DNA from: Bacillota bacterium
GTDB taxonomy: Bacteria > Bacillota > Clostridia > Lachnospirales > Lachnospiraceae
Direction of reading: 5' to 3'
DNA length: 64,000 nucleotides
NCBI GenBank assembly: GCA_023409535.1
Contig: JAEYGZ010000039.1
Location: 372,001 to 436,000 of the forward strand
Below the pieces are notes generated by a model. It searched no databases. It had not been told where the DNA came from and was given only the letters and a program-made list of their open reading frames with translations. This document shows positions 27,562 to 37,101 of this stretch, piece after piece. How positions within the stretch are numbered: the first letter of the stretch is position 1; every line of letters starts with the position of its first letter. The position numbers and the translations under genes are program-made.

Positions 27562-28280
27562 AACGTACAATAAAATATATTGCTATGACATTAATAACAG
27601 CGGAAATCACTTTGCTTTGCTTATTCTTACCCACGGAACTATCCAAATGGCAGGACAGACAGAGCTTCGGGTCCATCCATTTGGAAGATGCGGAGGATAT
27701 CAAGGTAGAGCGAAACCAGCAGATGACAATACTGGAGAAATTAAACCTGTTTATTAACGCGGAAAGTACTTCAAATCAGATGAATATAAAGCAGGGAAAA
27801 TATCTGAAAGAAGAGGATTTACCGGAGGTATGTGAAAGAGAGATAAACAGGCTGAAAGAGCTGGGTATTATAAAAAACATAACAATTGATGTGAATTCGA
27901 CTGCTTCCCGGATTCAGTCAACCTTTTATTTAAGCACGGAGGATCCGACCAATTCCATGATTGTCTGGGGTGTGGATTATATCGACGGAAAAAGCTTTGT
28001 GAGCCTTAGCCTGGATGATGAAACAGGAAAAATATTAAGCTTCTCGGTCAAGGGGGAGGAGCAGGTGGTCAACACCGATGCGGATGAATTTGTAAACGAA
28101 CTGGCGCAATATTATGAAATAAAAGTTGATGATTACAATATTAAAAAGAGGTTTGCTAATTTGAAAGCAGATTCGGTAAATCAGACCTCCTTTGCGGTTG
28201 TCACATTTTCGGAAGGTACTGATAAATTAGACTGCAGCATTCAGATATATGCGTATGGATGGTATTATTACGGATATTAA
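27558..28280 (+). CDS. Membrane-anchored extracytoplasmic protein, function unknown
   Basis: 240 residues. An N-terminal hydrophobic segment (about 5-25) anchors a mature external domain. That domain contains a PepSY-like unit near 130-170 (SMIVWGVDYIDGKSFVSLSL, DETGKILSF). The start codon overlaps the kinase stop by 4 bases, so the two are translated together, and the protein may act as an accessory sensor or modulator of the kinase. This role is an inference from gene order. The strong terminator at 28302 closes the three-gene unit. Confidence 0.75.
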   Translation: MKRTIKYIAMTLITAEITLLCLFLPTELSKWQDRQSFGSIHLEDAEDIKVERNQQMTILEKLNLFINAESTSNQMNIKQGKYLKEEDLPEVCEREINRLKELGIIKNITIDVNSTASRIQSTFYLSTEDPTNSMIVWGVDYIDGKSFVSLSLDDETGKILSFSVKGEEQVVNTDADEFVNELAQYYEIKVDDYNIKKRFANLKADSVNQTSFAVVTFSEGTDKLDCSIQIYAYGWYYYGY

Positions 28281-28301
28281 TCTATGTACGAACAAATTAC
28301 C

Positions 28302-28350
28302 AAAACTGCCCTGAGTATACGACGTTGGGATGTATACTCAGGGCAGTTTT
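28302..28350 (+). terminator. Strong rho-independent terminator
   Basis: Perfect 19-base arms (AAAACTGCCCTGAGTATAC and its complement) around an 11-base loop, followed by a run of T. It ends the two-component operon. Confidence 0.93.
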
Positions 28351-28473
28351 TTATGCAAATGGACGGATTATTTCATTTCTCTGCCATTTTTACCGTTACA
28401 TGATGGAATTATGATGCATGCAGACGATACAATGCCAGAGAAAGAGCAATAAAGAGTAGAAAGGAGAGGTAGT

Positions 28474-29868
28474 ATGATAAAACTTAAAATGGTCAAAGGG
28501 ATCGCTTTGGCAGTAATGATTACAGGCAGTCTGACGGCATGCCAGCCGACACCGAAGGAGGAGGCAATTAAGCAGAAAGGGAATCTGGATCAGGTAATAC
28601 AGGAAAGTGAATCTGAAATTGCTGATGAGAAGGTAAAAGATATCGTCAAGGCGGAGGACACCAGGAATTTTGAAGTAACCTCCCAGGATAACAAGCTGGA
28701 TATCAAAGTGAACGCGAATGTGGTGATTCCGGATATTACCAAGGCCCCGGTTTACCAGGTGATTAGAAATGACTTTACGGATGAGGATGTGGCCAGGCTA
28801 TGCAAGATATTCTTTGGTGACAATGACCTGTATCCGGAGCTGACCTATAAGAACATGACAAAGGATGAGCTGCTGCAGCAAATCGCAGACATACAGAAGC
28901 AATATGAGAATGTTGATCCGGAGTATAAAGAGGCAATGAAGTTAAAATTTGATGCTGCCATCAGCAGCCTTCAGTCCTATGTTGAGAAAGCCCCTGAAAC
29001 AATTAAGAGGGAGCCCTATACAGAATTTAAGCTGGAAAAGGATGAGGATACCTCAGCCATTGGTGAATATTGGTACTTCTCCGGGCGGGGCAAGATCGGC
29101 GATTTGAATGCGCATATCTCCTTCCAGGTCGGTGACAGCTTTGCCGACGCTTCTTTTTATAAGGAGGATCCGGAGGGATTGGCTAATTATACAAGATCGA
29201 ATATCATCTCCATGGAAGGCAAGGAAGCGGCTGATATGGAGAATGTCTGCAAATATAGTACGGATGAGGCGGTAGCACTGACAGCGGATGTTATGAAGCA
29301 ATTGGGTCTGGATCAGGATTTCGCATATTACAGTGTCGAGGATACGGCAAGAGGTACACGAGGCGGCGGAGCCGTATCAAACTATAATGGCTACCAGATC
29401 ATATATACCAGAGCCATTGACGGCATTCAGGAAACGGATGATATCTATAACGGTACGTTAAGCGAAGATGAGGAGATGAATTCATATCCTTATGGCTTCG
29501 AAAAGATATATTTTATTGTGACGGATCAGGGAGTCATGCAGTTTAACTGGCAATCTCCGATGAAGCTTGGTACAAAGCAGGCGGATAATGTAACCCTGAA
29601 GGAATATAAGGATATCGAGGCTATATTCAAGGAGCATGTGCTTATCAAGTTTGCCGGTATCGACGAATATACGGGCGAAGATTTTCCTTCTGTGATCAAT
29701 GTAAATGAAATCCGATTTGGCTTAATGCGGGTTAAGAATAAGAATAGTCAGGAGGAATATACGATGGTCCCTACCTGGGATTTTATCAGTGATCTTTATG
29801 GAAAATCCAGTATTTTAACGGTAAATGCTATTGATGGAAGCATTCTGGACAGGAGATACGGCTATTAA
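28474..29868 (+). CDS. DUF6034-type lipoprotein
   Basis: 464-residue exported protein. The signal peptide ends in SLTAC, so Cys23 is probably lipidated. The mature protein is acidic, with a long first part and a C-terminal unit ending in MVPTWDF and LTVNAIDGSILDRRYGY, a PepSY/YcdA-like ending. I recognise the overall layout as the DUF6034 type common in Lachnospiraceae, usually next to ABC transporter genes, with moderate certainty; its role is unknown. The stop overlaps the ATG of the next gene by one base, so it belongs to the same operon as the transporter. Ribosome site AAAGGAGAGG is well placed. Confidence 0.75.
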   Translation: MIKLKMVKGIALAVMITGSLTACQPTPKEEAIKQKGNLDQVIQESESEIADEKVKDIVKAEDTRNFEVTSQDNKLDIKVNANVVIPDITKAPVYQVIRNDFTDEDVARLCKIFFGDNDLYPELTYKNMTKDELLQQIADIQKQYENVDPEYKEAMKLKFDAAISSLQSYVEKAPETIKREPYTEFKLEKDEDTSAIGEYWYFSGRGKIGDLNAHISFQVGDSFADASFYKEDPEGLANYTRSNIISMEGKEAADMENVCKYSTDEAVALTADVMKQLGLDQDFAYYSVEDTARGTRGGGAVSNYNGYQIIYTRAIDGIQETDDIYNGTLSEDEEMNSYPYGFEKIYFIVTDQGVMQFNWQSPMKLGTKQADNVTLKEYKDIEAIFKEHVLIKFAGIDEYTGEDFPSVINVNEIRFGLMRVKNKNSQEEYTMVPTWDFISDLYGKSSILTVNAIDGSILDRRYGY

Positions 29869-30641
29869 TGAAAAATAAAAAGTGGAAAACGATTGCCTCA
29901 GAACTTGAACGGGGAATCCTATCCTACCGTTTTTTCATTTGTTTGATTGGCTGTGCGGTCATGGTAGTGTTCGGTTCCTGGGATAAGTTCTTTTTGACGC
30001 CGGAGGCTGTTGCGAATGGGTTAGCCTCCGGCTACCATTTATCAATGATTATAAACGTATTGAAGTCGGAAACCACCGTATTCATCATTCCGATCTTAAG
30101 TACCTTACCTTACAGCGGTAATTTCCTGGAGGAATATAAGAGCAGATTTGACCGGTTCCTCATGCTCAGAACCAGCCGGAAAAGCTATGTGATATCAAAG
30201 GTGCTCACCGCCGGCTTATCGGGTGGGATCGGTATCTTCCTTGGAATATGGATGATAACCGGTATGTTATCACTTGCATTTTGGCCGATGGAGGCAATCG
30301 ATGCGAAAGAGAGCGGCAAGCTTCTTGCGGAGCTCTTGCGGTATTCGCTGGTCGTATCCCTGATGGGTAATCTTTGGGGGAGTGTGGGAGCATTGTCGGG
30401 TGTGCTGTATGGGAATGCCTATATGGCCTACGGAGGACCCTTCCTCCTTAATTATCTGCTGATTATCCTGTTCACCAGGTATTTTCCGAAGTTATATGTA
30501 TTAAATCCCAGGGAATGGCTGTTACAAGAGCATTATGCTTCGGCCAACCCCTATGTAATCGTCATACTTTTGCTGGAACTATGCAGTATCACCCAGCTGC
30601 TGGAGGGAATTGCCATATGGAAGAAAATCAAACAGTCATAA
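29868..30641 (+). CDS. ABC-2 type membrane subunit
   Basis: 257 residues with six membrane segments: ICLIGCAVMVVFGSW near the start, then segments around 60, 105, 170, 200 and 230. The arrangement matches ABC-2 permeases. The start overlaps the preceding stop by one base and its own end overlaps the next permease by 25 bases, so all are translationally coupled. Substrate unknown; the companion lipoprotein and the secreted protein at 32201 are possible partners. Confidence 0.8.
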   Translation: MKNKKWKTIASELERGILSYRFFICLIGCAVMVVFGSWDKFFLTPEAVANGLASGYHLSMIINVLKSETTVFIIPILSTLPYSGNFLEEYKSRFDRFLMLRTSRKSYVISKVLTAGLSGGIGIFLGIWMITGMLSLAFWPMEAIDAKESGKLLAELLRYSLVVSLMGNLWGSVGALSGVLYGNAYMAYGGPFLLNYLLIILFTRYFPKLYVLNPREWLLQEHYASANPYVIVILLLELCSITQLLEGIAIWKKIKQS

Positions 30642-31552
30642 GAATATCACACCGGGGCAGTATCGTTCAGGTCCTGAGGGTATGCGGGTATCATTTTGGC
30701 AGGTGGAGAAATAACAAACGTGTTATTATGTCCTTTCTTCTGGCAGGGGTCATCAGCTTTTTGCTAACCGAAAAGGTCATGAATTTCAGCTTGGACCATA
30801 AGACCACATTACAGCTTTTTGAACCCTTTGTATGGGTGTACGGTGACGGAGAATCAATTTTGTTGTGTGCTTTGGCTGCAATACTGCTGTTTGCGGATAT
30901 GCCCTTTTTAGACGGAGCGGTTCCTTACTATCTGATTCGCATTAAGGTCAGGACCTGGGTGCTGGGTCAAATCCTGTACATCATAGCGGCAACCTTTTTG
31001 TATACGCTGTTTACGCTGCTGATCACCTGCCTGTTCTGCTCAAAAAATGCATTTATCGGTAACATGTGGAGCCCCACAGCCGCACTGCTGGGATACTCCG
31101 AGTACGGAGAGAAGATTGCGGTGCCTGCGATGTTAAAGACCTTTGAGCTGTCAAAGCCATTACAATGTATGATCACGATTTTTCTGCTGATGCTGCTATA
31201 TGTGCTTTTATCAGTATTAATCATGTTTATCTTTACAATCTGGAAAAACCAGATTGCAGGGATAACGGGCGCATTTGTGTTCCATATCTTCGGATATGTC
31301 TTAAATCCGGAGTGGATTAAGGTGACCCTTGGACTTGGTGAGAAAACGGCGTATATAGCCAACATACTATGCGGATGGCTGTCCCCCTTAAGAGAGGTAA
31401 CCTATCATCTGCACAACTTTGGTTACGATATGCTTCCGAGGCTTCGGGATACCTACCTGATATTTATAGGTATTATATTAATTCTGCTCCTGCTTATTAC
31501 ATGGAGGATGAAGCGGTACAACTTTAACTTCTTAGGAACAATGGAGGAATAA
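30617..31552 (+). CDS. ABC-2 type membrane subunit
   Basis: 311 residues, six membrane segments (for example MSFLLAGVISFLLTEKVMNF, LLCALAAILLFADMPF, LGQILYIIAATFLYTLFTLLIT). The frame is open back to 30515 but that part overlaps the previous gene; ATG 30617 has GGAGGG (30602-30607) 9 bases upstream. It probably pairs with the permease at 29868 and the ATPase at 31555. Confidence 0.8.
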   Translation: MEENQTVIRISHRGSIVQVLRVCGYHFGRWRNNKRVIMSFLLAGVISFLLTEKVMNFSLDHKTTLQLFEPFVWVYGDGESILLCALAAILLFADMPFLDGAVPYYLIRIKVRTWVLGQILYIIAATFLYTLFTLLITCLFCSKNAFIGNMWSPTAALLGYSEYGEKIAVPAMLKTFELSKPLQCMITIFLLMLLYVLLSVLIMFIFTIWKNQIAGITGAFVFHIFGYVLNPEWIKVTLGLGEKTAYIANILCGWLSPLREVTYHLHNFGYDMLPRLRDTYLIFIGIILILLLLITWRMKRYNFNFLGTMEE

Positions 31553-31554
31553 TT

Positions 31555-32232
31555 ATGGCGGATATTATGATAAAAGTGGACCGGGTGAGTAAATCCTTTG
31601 GTGATGAACGGGTCTTGAAGGAGGTCTTCCTGGAGCTGGAGCATGGGAAGGTATACGGAATTATAGGAAATAACGGTTCCGGTAAGACCGTGCTCTTTAA
31701 ATGTATCTGCGGCTTTATGAAACCGGATCAGGGTGAGATTACCGTGGAAAACAAGCGGATCGGAATTGATACGGATTTTCCTGAAAATATCGGCATTATC
31801 ATTGAAACACCGGGATTTCTGCCCCATAATACGGGTTTTCGAAATCTTCAGATATTAGCTTCTCTAAAAGGACTGATTAATAAGGAGGATATTGTACGTG
31901 TTCTTGAAAAGGTAGGGCTTAATCCAAGGATGAAGAAGCCGGTAGGCAAATATTCACTGGGAATGCGCCAGAGGCTTGGAATCGCGCAGGCAATTATGGA
32001 AGACCCTAAGGTTCTGATACTGGATGAGCCGTTTAACGGTTTAGATAAGTACGGTGTAGAGGACATACGTAAGATTATCATTGATCTGAAAAATCAGGGA
32101 AAAACGATTCTGCTGGCAAGCCACAATCAGGAGGATATTAAAATTCTGTGTGATTTAGTATATGAGATGGATGCCGGTGTATTAAAGGAGGTGACTGGGA
32201 ATGCGAAAAAGGAATATCAGGATGCGGTTTAG
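31555..32232 (+). CDS. ABC transporter ATP-binding protein
   Basis: 225-residue ATPase for the two membrane subunits before it. Walker A GNNGSGKTVL at about 39-48, signature YSLGMRQRLGIAQ near 135 (LG instead of GG in the LSGGQ position, common in ABC-2 export ATPases), Walker B VLILDEPFNGLD, switch His in LASHNQED. It starts 2 bases after the previous stop and overlaps the next gene by 32 bases. Substrate unknown. Confidence 0.92.
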   Translation: MADIMIKVDRVSKSFGDERVLKEVFLELEHGKVYGIIGNNGSGKTVLFKCICGFMKPDQGEITVENKRIGIDTDFPENIGIIIETPGFLPHNTGFRNLQILASLKGLINKEDIVRVLEKVGLNPRMKKPVGKYSLGMRQRLGIAQAIMEDPKVLILDEPFNGLDKYGVEDIRKIIIDLKNQGKTILLASHNQEDIKILCDLVYEMDAGVLKEVTGNAKKEYQDAV

Positions 32233-34423
32233 TGTAATTGCTTTGCTATTTGTCATTTTATTTCAGATAATTTTTTCAGAAGGGAAAGTTGCCTATGCAG
32301 GTACGGATGAATTTATAATCGATTCGGCACATGTCTATCCGAATATGGATACGGCTTATCAGGATGGTTATTCACCAGTGATTAAGGACGGTAAGGCAAT
32401 GATCGTACTTCCCTTAGTCTATGAAGATACCGCATTGGGGCCGGATTCAGTTACGGCATCTGTTGATTTTGGCAATATCTCCGGATCGCCTTTTGAGATA
32501 AAGCAGTATGAAAAGGAATTTAAACCGGATAACTATACTCTGCCGGGGGGTGATGCGAAAAGAGCCTATCTGGTGGAGTTTGACTTAGGATTAAAGAATA
32601 ACAGGATCAACGGAACCTATCCTGTGAATATCACAATACAGTATAAAGTGCTTCAAATCACGGAATATTCCGTAGATTTCATAACGAAAGAGCAGGTTTT
32701 CCCGGTTTATGTAAATATCACGGATGGAACTGATCCGGAGGATGGTTCAGAGCAGCCCCACGGAGATGCCAAGTTGAAGCTGGCAAGCTGTGATATCAAT
32801 CCCCAGGAGATCAAGCCCGGAGATATATTCACTGTTGATGCCAGGCTGTTGAACACAAGCCAGTCCAGGGATATCAAGAACATGCGGATTAACTATGGTA
32901 ATGCAGACGGAGTACTGATACCTACCGGTAATATCGGTTCTGTCTATTTGGACAGCTTGGGGGCAGGACAGGCAGGAACAGTTCACTTAGAGATGAAAGC
33001 GGCAGCTGAGGTTACAAATTACAATCCCAAGATTACGCTTGATATTCAGTATGAAGACAGTAACGGCAATTCCTATACGGATTCGGAGATCATATACATA
33101 ACAATACAATCCGGAATTGATGAAAGCGGAGGACCGAAATCAAACCTGTTCGAAATCGAAAGTGACCATACCTTTGCAGGAATGGACAGCTCCTACAAAA
33201 ACGGTTATACACCGGAGGTTGCGAGCGGAAAGGTGCATGCGGTAATGCCGCTCAGCTTTATCGGCGACGGCAGTATCTATGGGAATGCAATTACAGCCTC
33301 AATTGAATATTCTAATTTTCAGGATTCTCCATTTAAGATTAAAAGCTATTCAAAAAAGATCAATTTGAAAAAACATAATTCCAAAGAGGGTGATAAGTTA
33401 GCCCTGTATCTGGCCGATTTTACGCTGGATCTAAATGCAGACAGGACAAACGGGGTATATCCTGTGAATATTAAAATTCAGTACGAGCTGAATTCAGAGG
33501 TTAAGGAACAAATCTTCACGATTTATATCGTGGTACAGGACGGGAAAGACCCGAATGCAGCAGAGCAGCCCGAGCTTCCGGATCCGGTTCCGAAGCTGAT
33601 TATTACCTCCTGTACCACCGATCCGAAGCTTCCCCATACGGGAGATGTGGTCAGCTTTCAGGCGGCCCTGAAAAATACAAACAAAAACCTTGATATCAAT
33701 AATATCAAGCTGTATTATTTAAACGATACGGGGGATATGATCCCGGCACAGGACAGCAACAGTATCTATATCGAGAGGATTAAAGCAGGTGAAACAAAGA
33801 ATATCACCTTTCAGATGAAAATCCTGGATGAAATAACAACGCAAAATCAAAAGATAACCTTAACGATTGACGGTGAAGACGAAAACGCCGCTCCGGTAAG
33901 TGATACGGAAAGCCTGTATCTATTCGTTGAACTGCCCTTCAGTATAAAAATCGAAAAGCCGGTATTGGCAAGTGAGGTGGAATCCGGTACCACACAAACC
34001 ATTTCCTTTCCGTTTATGAATACCGGCAAGACGAAGATCAGAAATGTTGCCTGCGTCCTTAAGATGGACGGTGTTATCTCCTCCGGTGCATATTTTCTTG
34101 GAGAATTGGATCCCGGCGTCTCGGAACAGGCATCCCTGCAGGCGGTCATTGCAAATAGAAAGATTACGGACCCTACCGTAGCCGAGAATGAAAAATATGG
34201 ATTTGTATCAGGAACCGTTACGGTAACCTACGAGGATCCGGCAGGTAAATCATATCAGGAGATTATTGATATCAATACGAGTATAACAAAGCCGCAGGAT
34301 GAGGCTGCAGCGAAAGGGGAGATCAATTCCCAGTGGTGGATCTCCGTCATTACAGGCTTAATCATCATTCAGGCTATCGTCTTTGTTGTTATATTTTACA
34401 GGAAAAAGAGAAGCATTGCATAA
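32201..34423 (+). CDS. Exported, membrane-anchored protein with duplicated CARDB-like domains
   Basis: 740 residues. Signal peptide at about 8-35, C-terminal membrane segment at about 709-733 followed by KKKR, so most of the protein is outside. The external part is an internal duplication: unit 1 (about 36-300) and unit 2 (about 310-565) share the pattern YxNGYxP, V-L-PL, SPFxIKxY and NGxYPVNI-IQY, each followed by a CARDB-like strand-rich part (IKPGDIFTVDARLLNTS, LPHTGDVVSFQAALKNTN). A third CARDB-like part lies near 590-700. Similar proteins resemble S-layer or adhesion scaffolds. It is the last gene of the operon, with AAGGAGGT 8 bases before the ATG. A partner of the transporter is likely, but its job is not known. 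Confidence 0.82.
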   Translation: MRKRNIRMRFSVIALLFVILFQIIFSEGKVAYAGTDEFIIDSAHVYPNMDTAYQDGYSPVIKDGKAMIVLPLVYEDTALGPDSVTASVDFGNISGSPFEIKQYEKEFKPDNYTLPGGDAKRAYLVEFDLGLKNNRINGTYPVNITIQYKVLQITEYSVDFITKEQVFPVYVNITDGTDPEDGSEQPHGDAKLKLASCDINPQEIKPGDIFTVDARLLNTSQSRDIKNMRINYGNADGVLIPTGNIGSVYLDSLGAGQAGTVHLEMKAAAEVTNYNPKITLDIQYEDSNGNSYTDSEIIYITIQSGIDESGGPKSNLFEIESDHTFAGMDSSYKNGYTPEVASGKVHAVMPLSFIGDGSIYGNAITASIEYSNFQDSPFKIKSYSKKINLKKHNSKEGDKLALYLADFTLDLNADRTNGVYPVNIKIQYELNSEVKEQIFTIYIVVQDGKDPNAAEQPELPDPVPKLIITSCTTDPKLPHTGDVVSFQAALKNTNKNLDINNIKLYYLNDTGDMIPAQDSNSIYIERIKAGETKNITFQMKILDEITTQNQKITLTIDGEDENAAPVSDTESLYLFVELPFSIKIEKPVLASEVESGTTQTISFPFMNTGKTKIRNVACVLKMDGVISSGAYFLGELDPGVSEQASLQAVIANRKITDPTVAENEKYGFVSGTVTVTYEDPAGKSYQEIIDINTSITKPQDEAAAKGEINSQWWISVITGLIIIQAIVFVVIFYRKKRSIA

Positions 34424-34519
34424 ATATAAGCAGTAAGATATTCCTATGCTTCATAGGTTCGCATGAAAATCATCTGATACCGTGTTGTGATATTGCCACT
34501 ATTTGGAAAGTGTGATAAT

Positions 34520-34588
34520 ATGATTAAGATATATAACGTTGAACCGGAAGATAATGCGGAACTGAACTTTTATATTCCGTTAAAATAA
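34520..34588 (+). pseudogene. 22-codon remnant of an effector-binding (GyrI-like) domain gene
   Basis: The short frame encodes MIKIYNVEPEDNAELNFYIPLK, which reads like the last strands of a GyrI-like/AraC effector-binding domain (such domains often end in an acidic stretch then a FYIPV/K strand). It lies directly before an intact gene of that superfamily (34609). No remainder of the domain was found upstream, so a decayed copy is the simplest reading; a functional tiny gene is less likely. Confidence 0.4.
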
Positions 34589-34608
34589 AATCAGATGAGG
34601 AGGTTTTT

Positions 34609-35127
34609 ATGGGAGTAAAAGTATCTTTTGAAGTACAACCCTTTCAAGCGGTCAGATTGATAGGCAAGGAAGTTATTGTCGGCAGGAAAAATCCTGTTCC
34701 GGAGCTATGGGAAAAGGTATTAAAGGATGGAACAAACGATTTTCTTCAAAATATGCCTGAACGGGTATCACCAAGGGGAGATACCATAGGATGGATGGGT
34801 GAGTATAATCCCCGGACAAAGGAGTTTGTTTATGTTGCCGGGATATTTGCCAGGCCAGGTACTATTGTTCCGGACGGATATTCCTATCGTGACATTCCTG
34901 ACTGTTTTATGGGGATCGGCTGGATACAGGGACCGACTCCGCAATTAGAAAAAGGAGCGCATGTTAAGACAGAGAAGGTAATGAGAGCAAGCGGATATGT
35001 ACCGGACTACTCAATTGTGGGTATTTCAATGGAATACTATTCCTTTGATAAGTATGCGAGTGTAGAAGAAGACGGCAATAATATCTTTACCTTCGGATAT
35101 TATTTACCCTGTAAAAAAGTTATCTAA
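34609..35127 (+). CDS. GyrI-like / AraC effector-binding domain protein
   Basis: 172-residue stand-alone domain of the type that binds small hydrophobic or cationic ligands in regulators such as BmrR and Rob. Features: N-terminal strand SFEVQPFQAVRLIGKEV, a WExVLKDGTNDFL helix, GxMGEYNP, and the second half-repeat GIGWIQGPTPQLEKGAH through IVGISMEYYSFDKY with a strand-rich ending FGYYLPCKK. No DNA-binding part is present. Ligand unknown. Ribosome site GAGGAGG lies 8 bases upstream. A hairpin follows at 35136. Confidence 0.8.
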   Translation: MGVKVSFEVQPFQAVRLIGKEVIVGRKNPVPELWEKVLKDGTNDFLQNMPERVSPRGDTIGWMGEYNPRTKEFVYVAGIFARPGTIVPDGYSYRDIPDCFMGIGWIQGPTPQLEKGAHVKTEKVMRASGYVPDYSIVGISMEYYSFDKYASVEEDGNNIFTFGYYLPCKKVI

Positions 35128-35135
35128 ACTTCCGA

Positions 35136-35168
35136 AAACAATCACTATGCCATTGCATTGGGTTGTTT
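35136..35168 (+). terminator. Hairpin after effector-binding gene
   Basis: Arms AAACAATC and GGTTGTTT pair (one G-U) around a loop that contains CTATGCCATTGCA. No T-tract follows. It is a member of the related hairpin family described in the findings. Confidence 0.5.
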
Positions 35169-35209
35169 GAGATAATAGAACTATATTATAGCAGATGGGG
35201 CGGGAGCAT

Positions 35210-36367
35210 ATGGAATTAAAATTCGCTGAATATGTAGTAGAATATCTGATCGACAAATTATGCGGCAAAGTTTATGGAGATCATCTGAAAAAGCATGATA
35301 AATTAGAATTAGAAAAAGAAATAAAAGATATAAAATTATGGATAAATGAATTTATAGAACGTAATGAAACTTCGATTATAGCTACAGGTGAATTTGACAA
35401 TTACTTATGCCATAATGCCATCCTGGATACGATGCTGGAATATGTAACCAAGCCTGAGAAATCTGCAAATGGCGAAGAAGATTTTTTGATAAAGATTATT
35501 AACAATTTCAAAGGAACAAGACAGCTGAGTGTGAACGACAGTATGATTGTGAAGGAACTGTTTCGCGGATTACTAAGCAGAATTAAGGATATCTATTATA
35601 ATAAGGTTCCGGACCATATGAAGATATTGCTGTATGCGATATTTCAGATCCACTTGGAATTGAATGAGGTACATAGAATATTACAGAGGCTGAGCGAGCT
35701 AAATACTAACTCCGTTGAACAAAAAATAATATATGATCCTAATCAGGTTTATTCGAATAAATGGGAAGAGAAGGACAATACCTATATCGATGAGGAAGCC
35801 CAGAAATACAGGCTGAGCTGGCTGGCGGAACATGCAATTCAAAAGGAAAATTATTTGGATGCAGCTGAGCTTAAGTATAAAATTGCACAGATATGCCGTA
35901 AACAGGGGAAAGAACGGGATGCTTATCTGTTGGAGCATTCGGCATTTGAATTACAGGAACGGCAGGTATATCGTTTGGCTCAGGCAGACCTTTCGTTCTT
36001 TGATCCGGAGGATATACCTCCTAATGTAGAAATTTTGAAAACGGCTCTTACCGAGTTGGCACGTCAAAGCGAGAGCAATAACCGTCATGATTTATTTGCT
36101 TTTTATACAGAAATAGGACTAAGGATTTGTCAGGCGCAACATAAGGAGCAGGATGTTTATTTGATGCAAACAGAGTTTGAGAAGTATCGGCATTGCCTGC
36201 CTTTGGCAAATGATTTAAAGCAAGAGGCATATGCATTAATAAAAAGAACTTATTATGTTCAGAGTGGATTTAACGCGCAGAATAATGATAGGGATGAGAA
36301 TAAAGCTAACTATTTCTTTCAAAAAGCAGTAGTTGCAGGCTGGGATGGAGGAAGTCAATACAAATGA
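35210..36367 (+). CDS. Helical cytosolic protein, function unknown
   Basis: 385 residues with no signal peptide or membrane segment. The N-terminal 160 residues are helical and charged (KFAEYVVEYLIDKLCGK, then EIKDIKLWINEFIERNE), reminding me of the N-terminal helical domain found on NACHT/STAND-type and TPR proteins, but no NTPase motifs follow. The rest (about 205-385) is helix-turn-helix repeat-like, such as YLDAAELKYKIAQICRKQGKERDAYLLE, so TPR-like repeats are plausible. Two starts are possible, ATG 35195 and ATG 35210; a GGGAG lies just before the second, which I chose. It opens the cluster that contains the Hsp70 and J-protein genes. Confidence 0.65.
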   Translation: MELKFAEYVVEYLIDKLCGKVYGDHLKKHDKLELEKEIKDIKLWINEFIERNETSIIATGEFDNYLCHNAILDTMLEYVTKPEKSANGEEDFLIKIINNFKGTRQLSVNDSMIVKELFRGLLSRIKDIYYNKVPDHMKILLYAIFQIHLELNEVHRILQRLSELNTNSVEQKIIYDPNQVYSNKWEEKDNTYIDEEAQKYRLSWLAEHAIQKENYLDAAELKYKIAQICRKQGKERDAYLLEHSAFELQERQVYRLAQADLSFFDPEDIPPNVEILKTALTELARQSESNNRHDLFAFYTEIGLRICQAQHKEQDVYLMQTEFEKYRHCLPLANDLKQEAYALIKRTYYVQSGFNAQNNDRDENKANYFFQKAVVAGWDGGSQYK

Positions 36368-36396
36368 GATAGCTTCCGGGAAGGAGCGGATAGGAT

Positions 36397-36465
36397 ATGA
36401 ATCAGCGATATAATAAGGAGAGCAATTCCTTCGGAGTGGTTCCGAAATGGTATGAATTATATTGA
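36397..36465 (+). CDS. Small open frame of 22 codons, doubtful
   Basis: Frame MNQRYNKESNSFGVVPKWYELY with AAGGAG about 11 bases before the ATG. It lies between the helical protein and the membrane protein genes and could be a short leader that couples translation. No similarity is recognised, and chance is quite possible. Confidence 0.2.
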   Translation: MNQRYNKESNSFGVVPKWYELY

Positions 36466-36526
36466 TCAATTCAAAACCGAGCGGGATACTTATTTATTCA
36501 ACTTAAGATACCAGAGGAGATTTTCA

Positions 36527-37069
36527 ATGAATACGATACATAATCAGGATAAACAGCTGTATAGAAACTTATGGATTTTATTAGGCATATGTTTACTAAC
36601 CGGGATACTGACGATGATAGGGGGATTTTTCTCAGCGAATAAATTTATTCTGTCAATTGATAAGCATATGCAAGAATTCTATGATGGAATGACTGGAGGC
36701 ATAATCCCATTATTTATATCCGGGACGGTCTATTTTTCTAAATACCTGTTTGGGGTTTTCCTGGTGGCAGTTCCAATTGTTGAACTTATTCTATCATCCG
36801 TACTTATGATTATTTCACTGTTATTTCAAATCGGATCTCTTAAGGATTGGAAAATTATCGCATCAAATGTATTGGTGGGATTAGTGGATATTGTTAAGGT
36901 ATTATTTATTGTTTATCTCATCCTCTTAATATATTTGACCTATAAAGTCTCGGCAACGTTAATTGTTATATTTACATTACAAATGATGATAAGCCTTATA
37001 CCGATTGTTCTCAGTATTAAGCTTATTTATATACCCAGCCGTCAAAAAACAAAAGAGCCAATGTCTTAA
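36527..37069 (+). CDS. Multi-pass membrane protein, function unknown
   Basis: 180 residues with four or five hydrophobic segments (LWILLGICLLTGILTMIGGFF, LFGVFLVAVPIVELILSSVL, DIVKVLFIVYLILLIYLTY, VIFTLQMMISLIPIVLSIKLIY). The frame is open back to 36452, but the site AGAGGAG (36513-36519) lies 7 bases before ATG 36527, so I start there. No family recognised. It is followed by the terminator at 37102, so it ends a transcription unit with the helical protein at 35210. Confidence 0.7.
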   Translation: MNTIHNQDKQLYRNLWILLGICLLTGILTMIGGFFSANKFILSIDKHMQEFYDGMTGGIIPLFISGTVYFSKYLFGVFLVAVPIVELILSSVLMIISLLFQIGSLKDWKIIASNVLVGLVDIVKVLFIVYLILLIYLTYKVSATLIVIFTLQMMISLIPIVLSIKLIYIPSRQKTKEPMS

Positions 37070-37101
37070 CAGCTTTATCATTCCGGAATATCAGTATTAA
37101 G

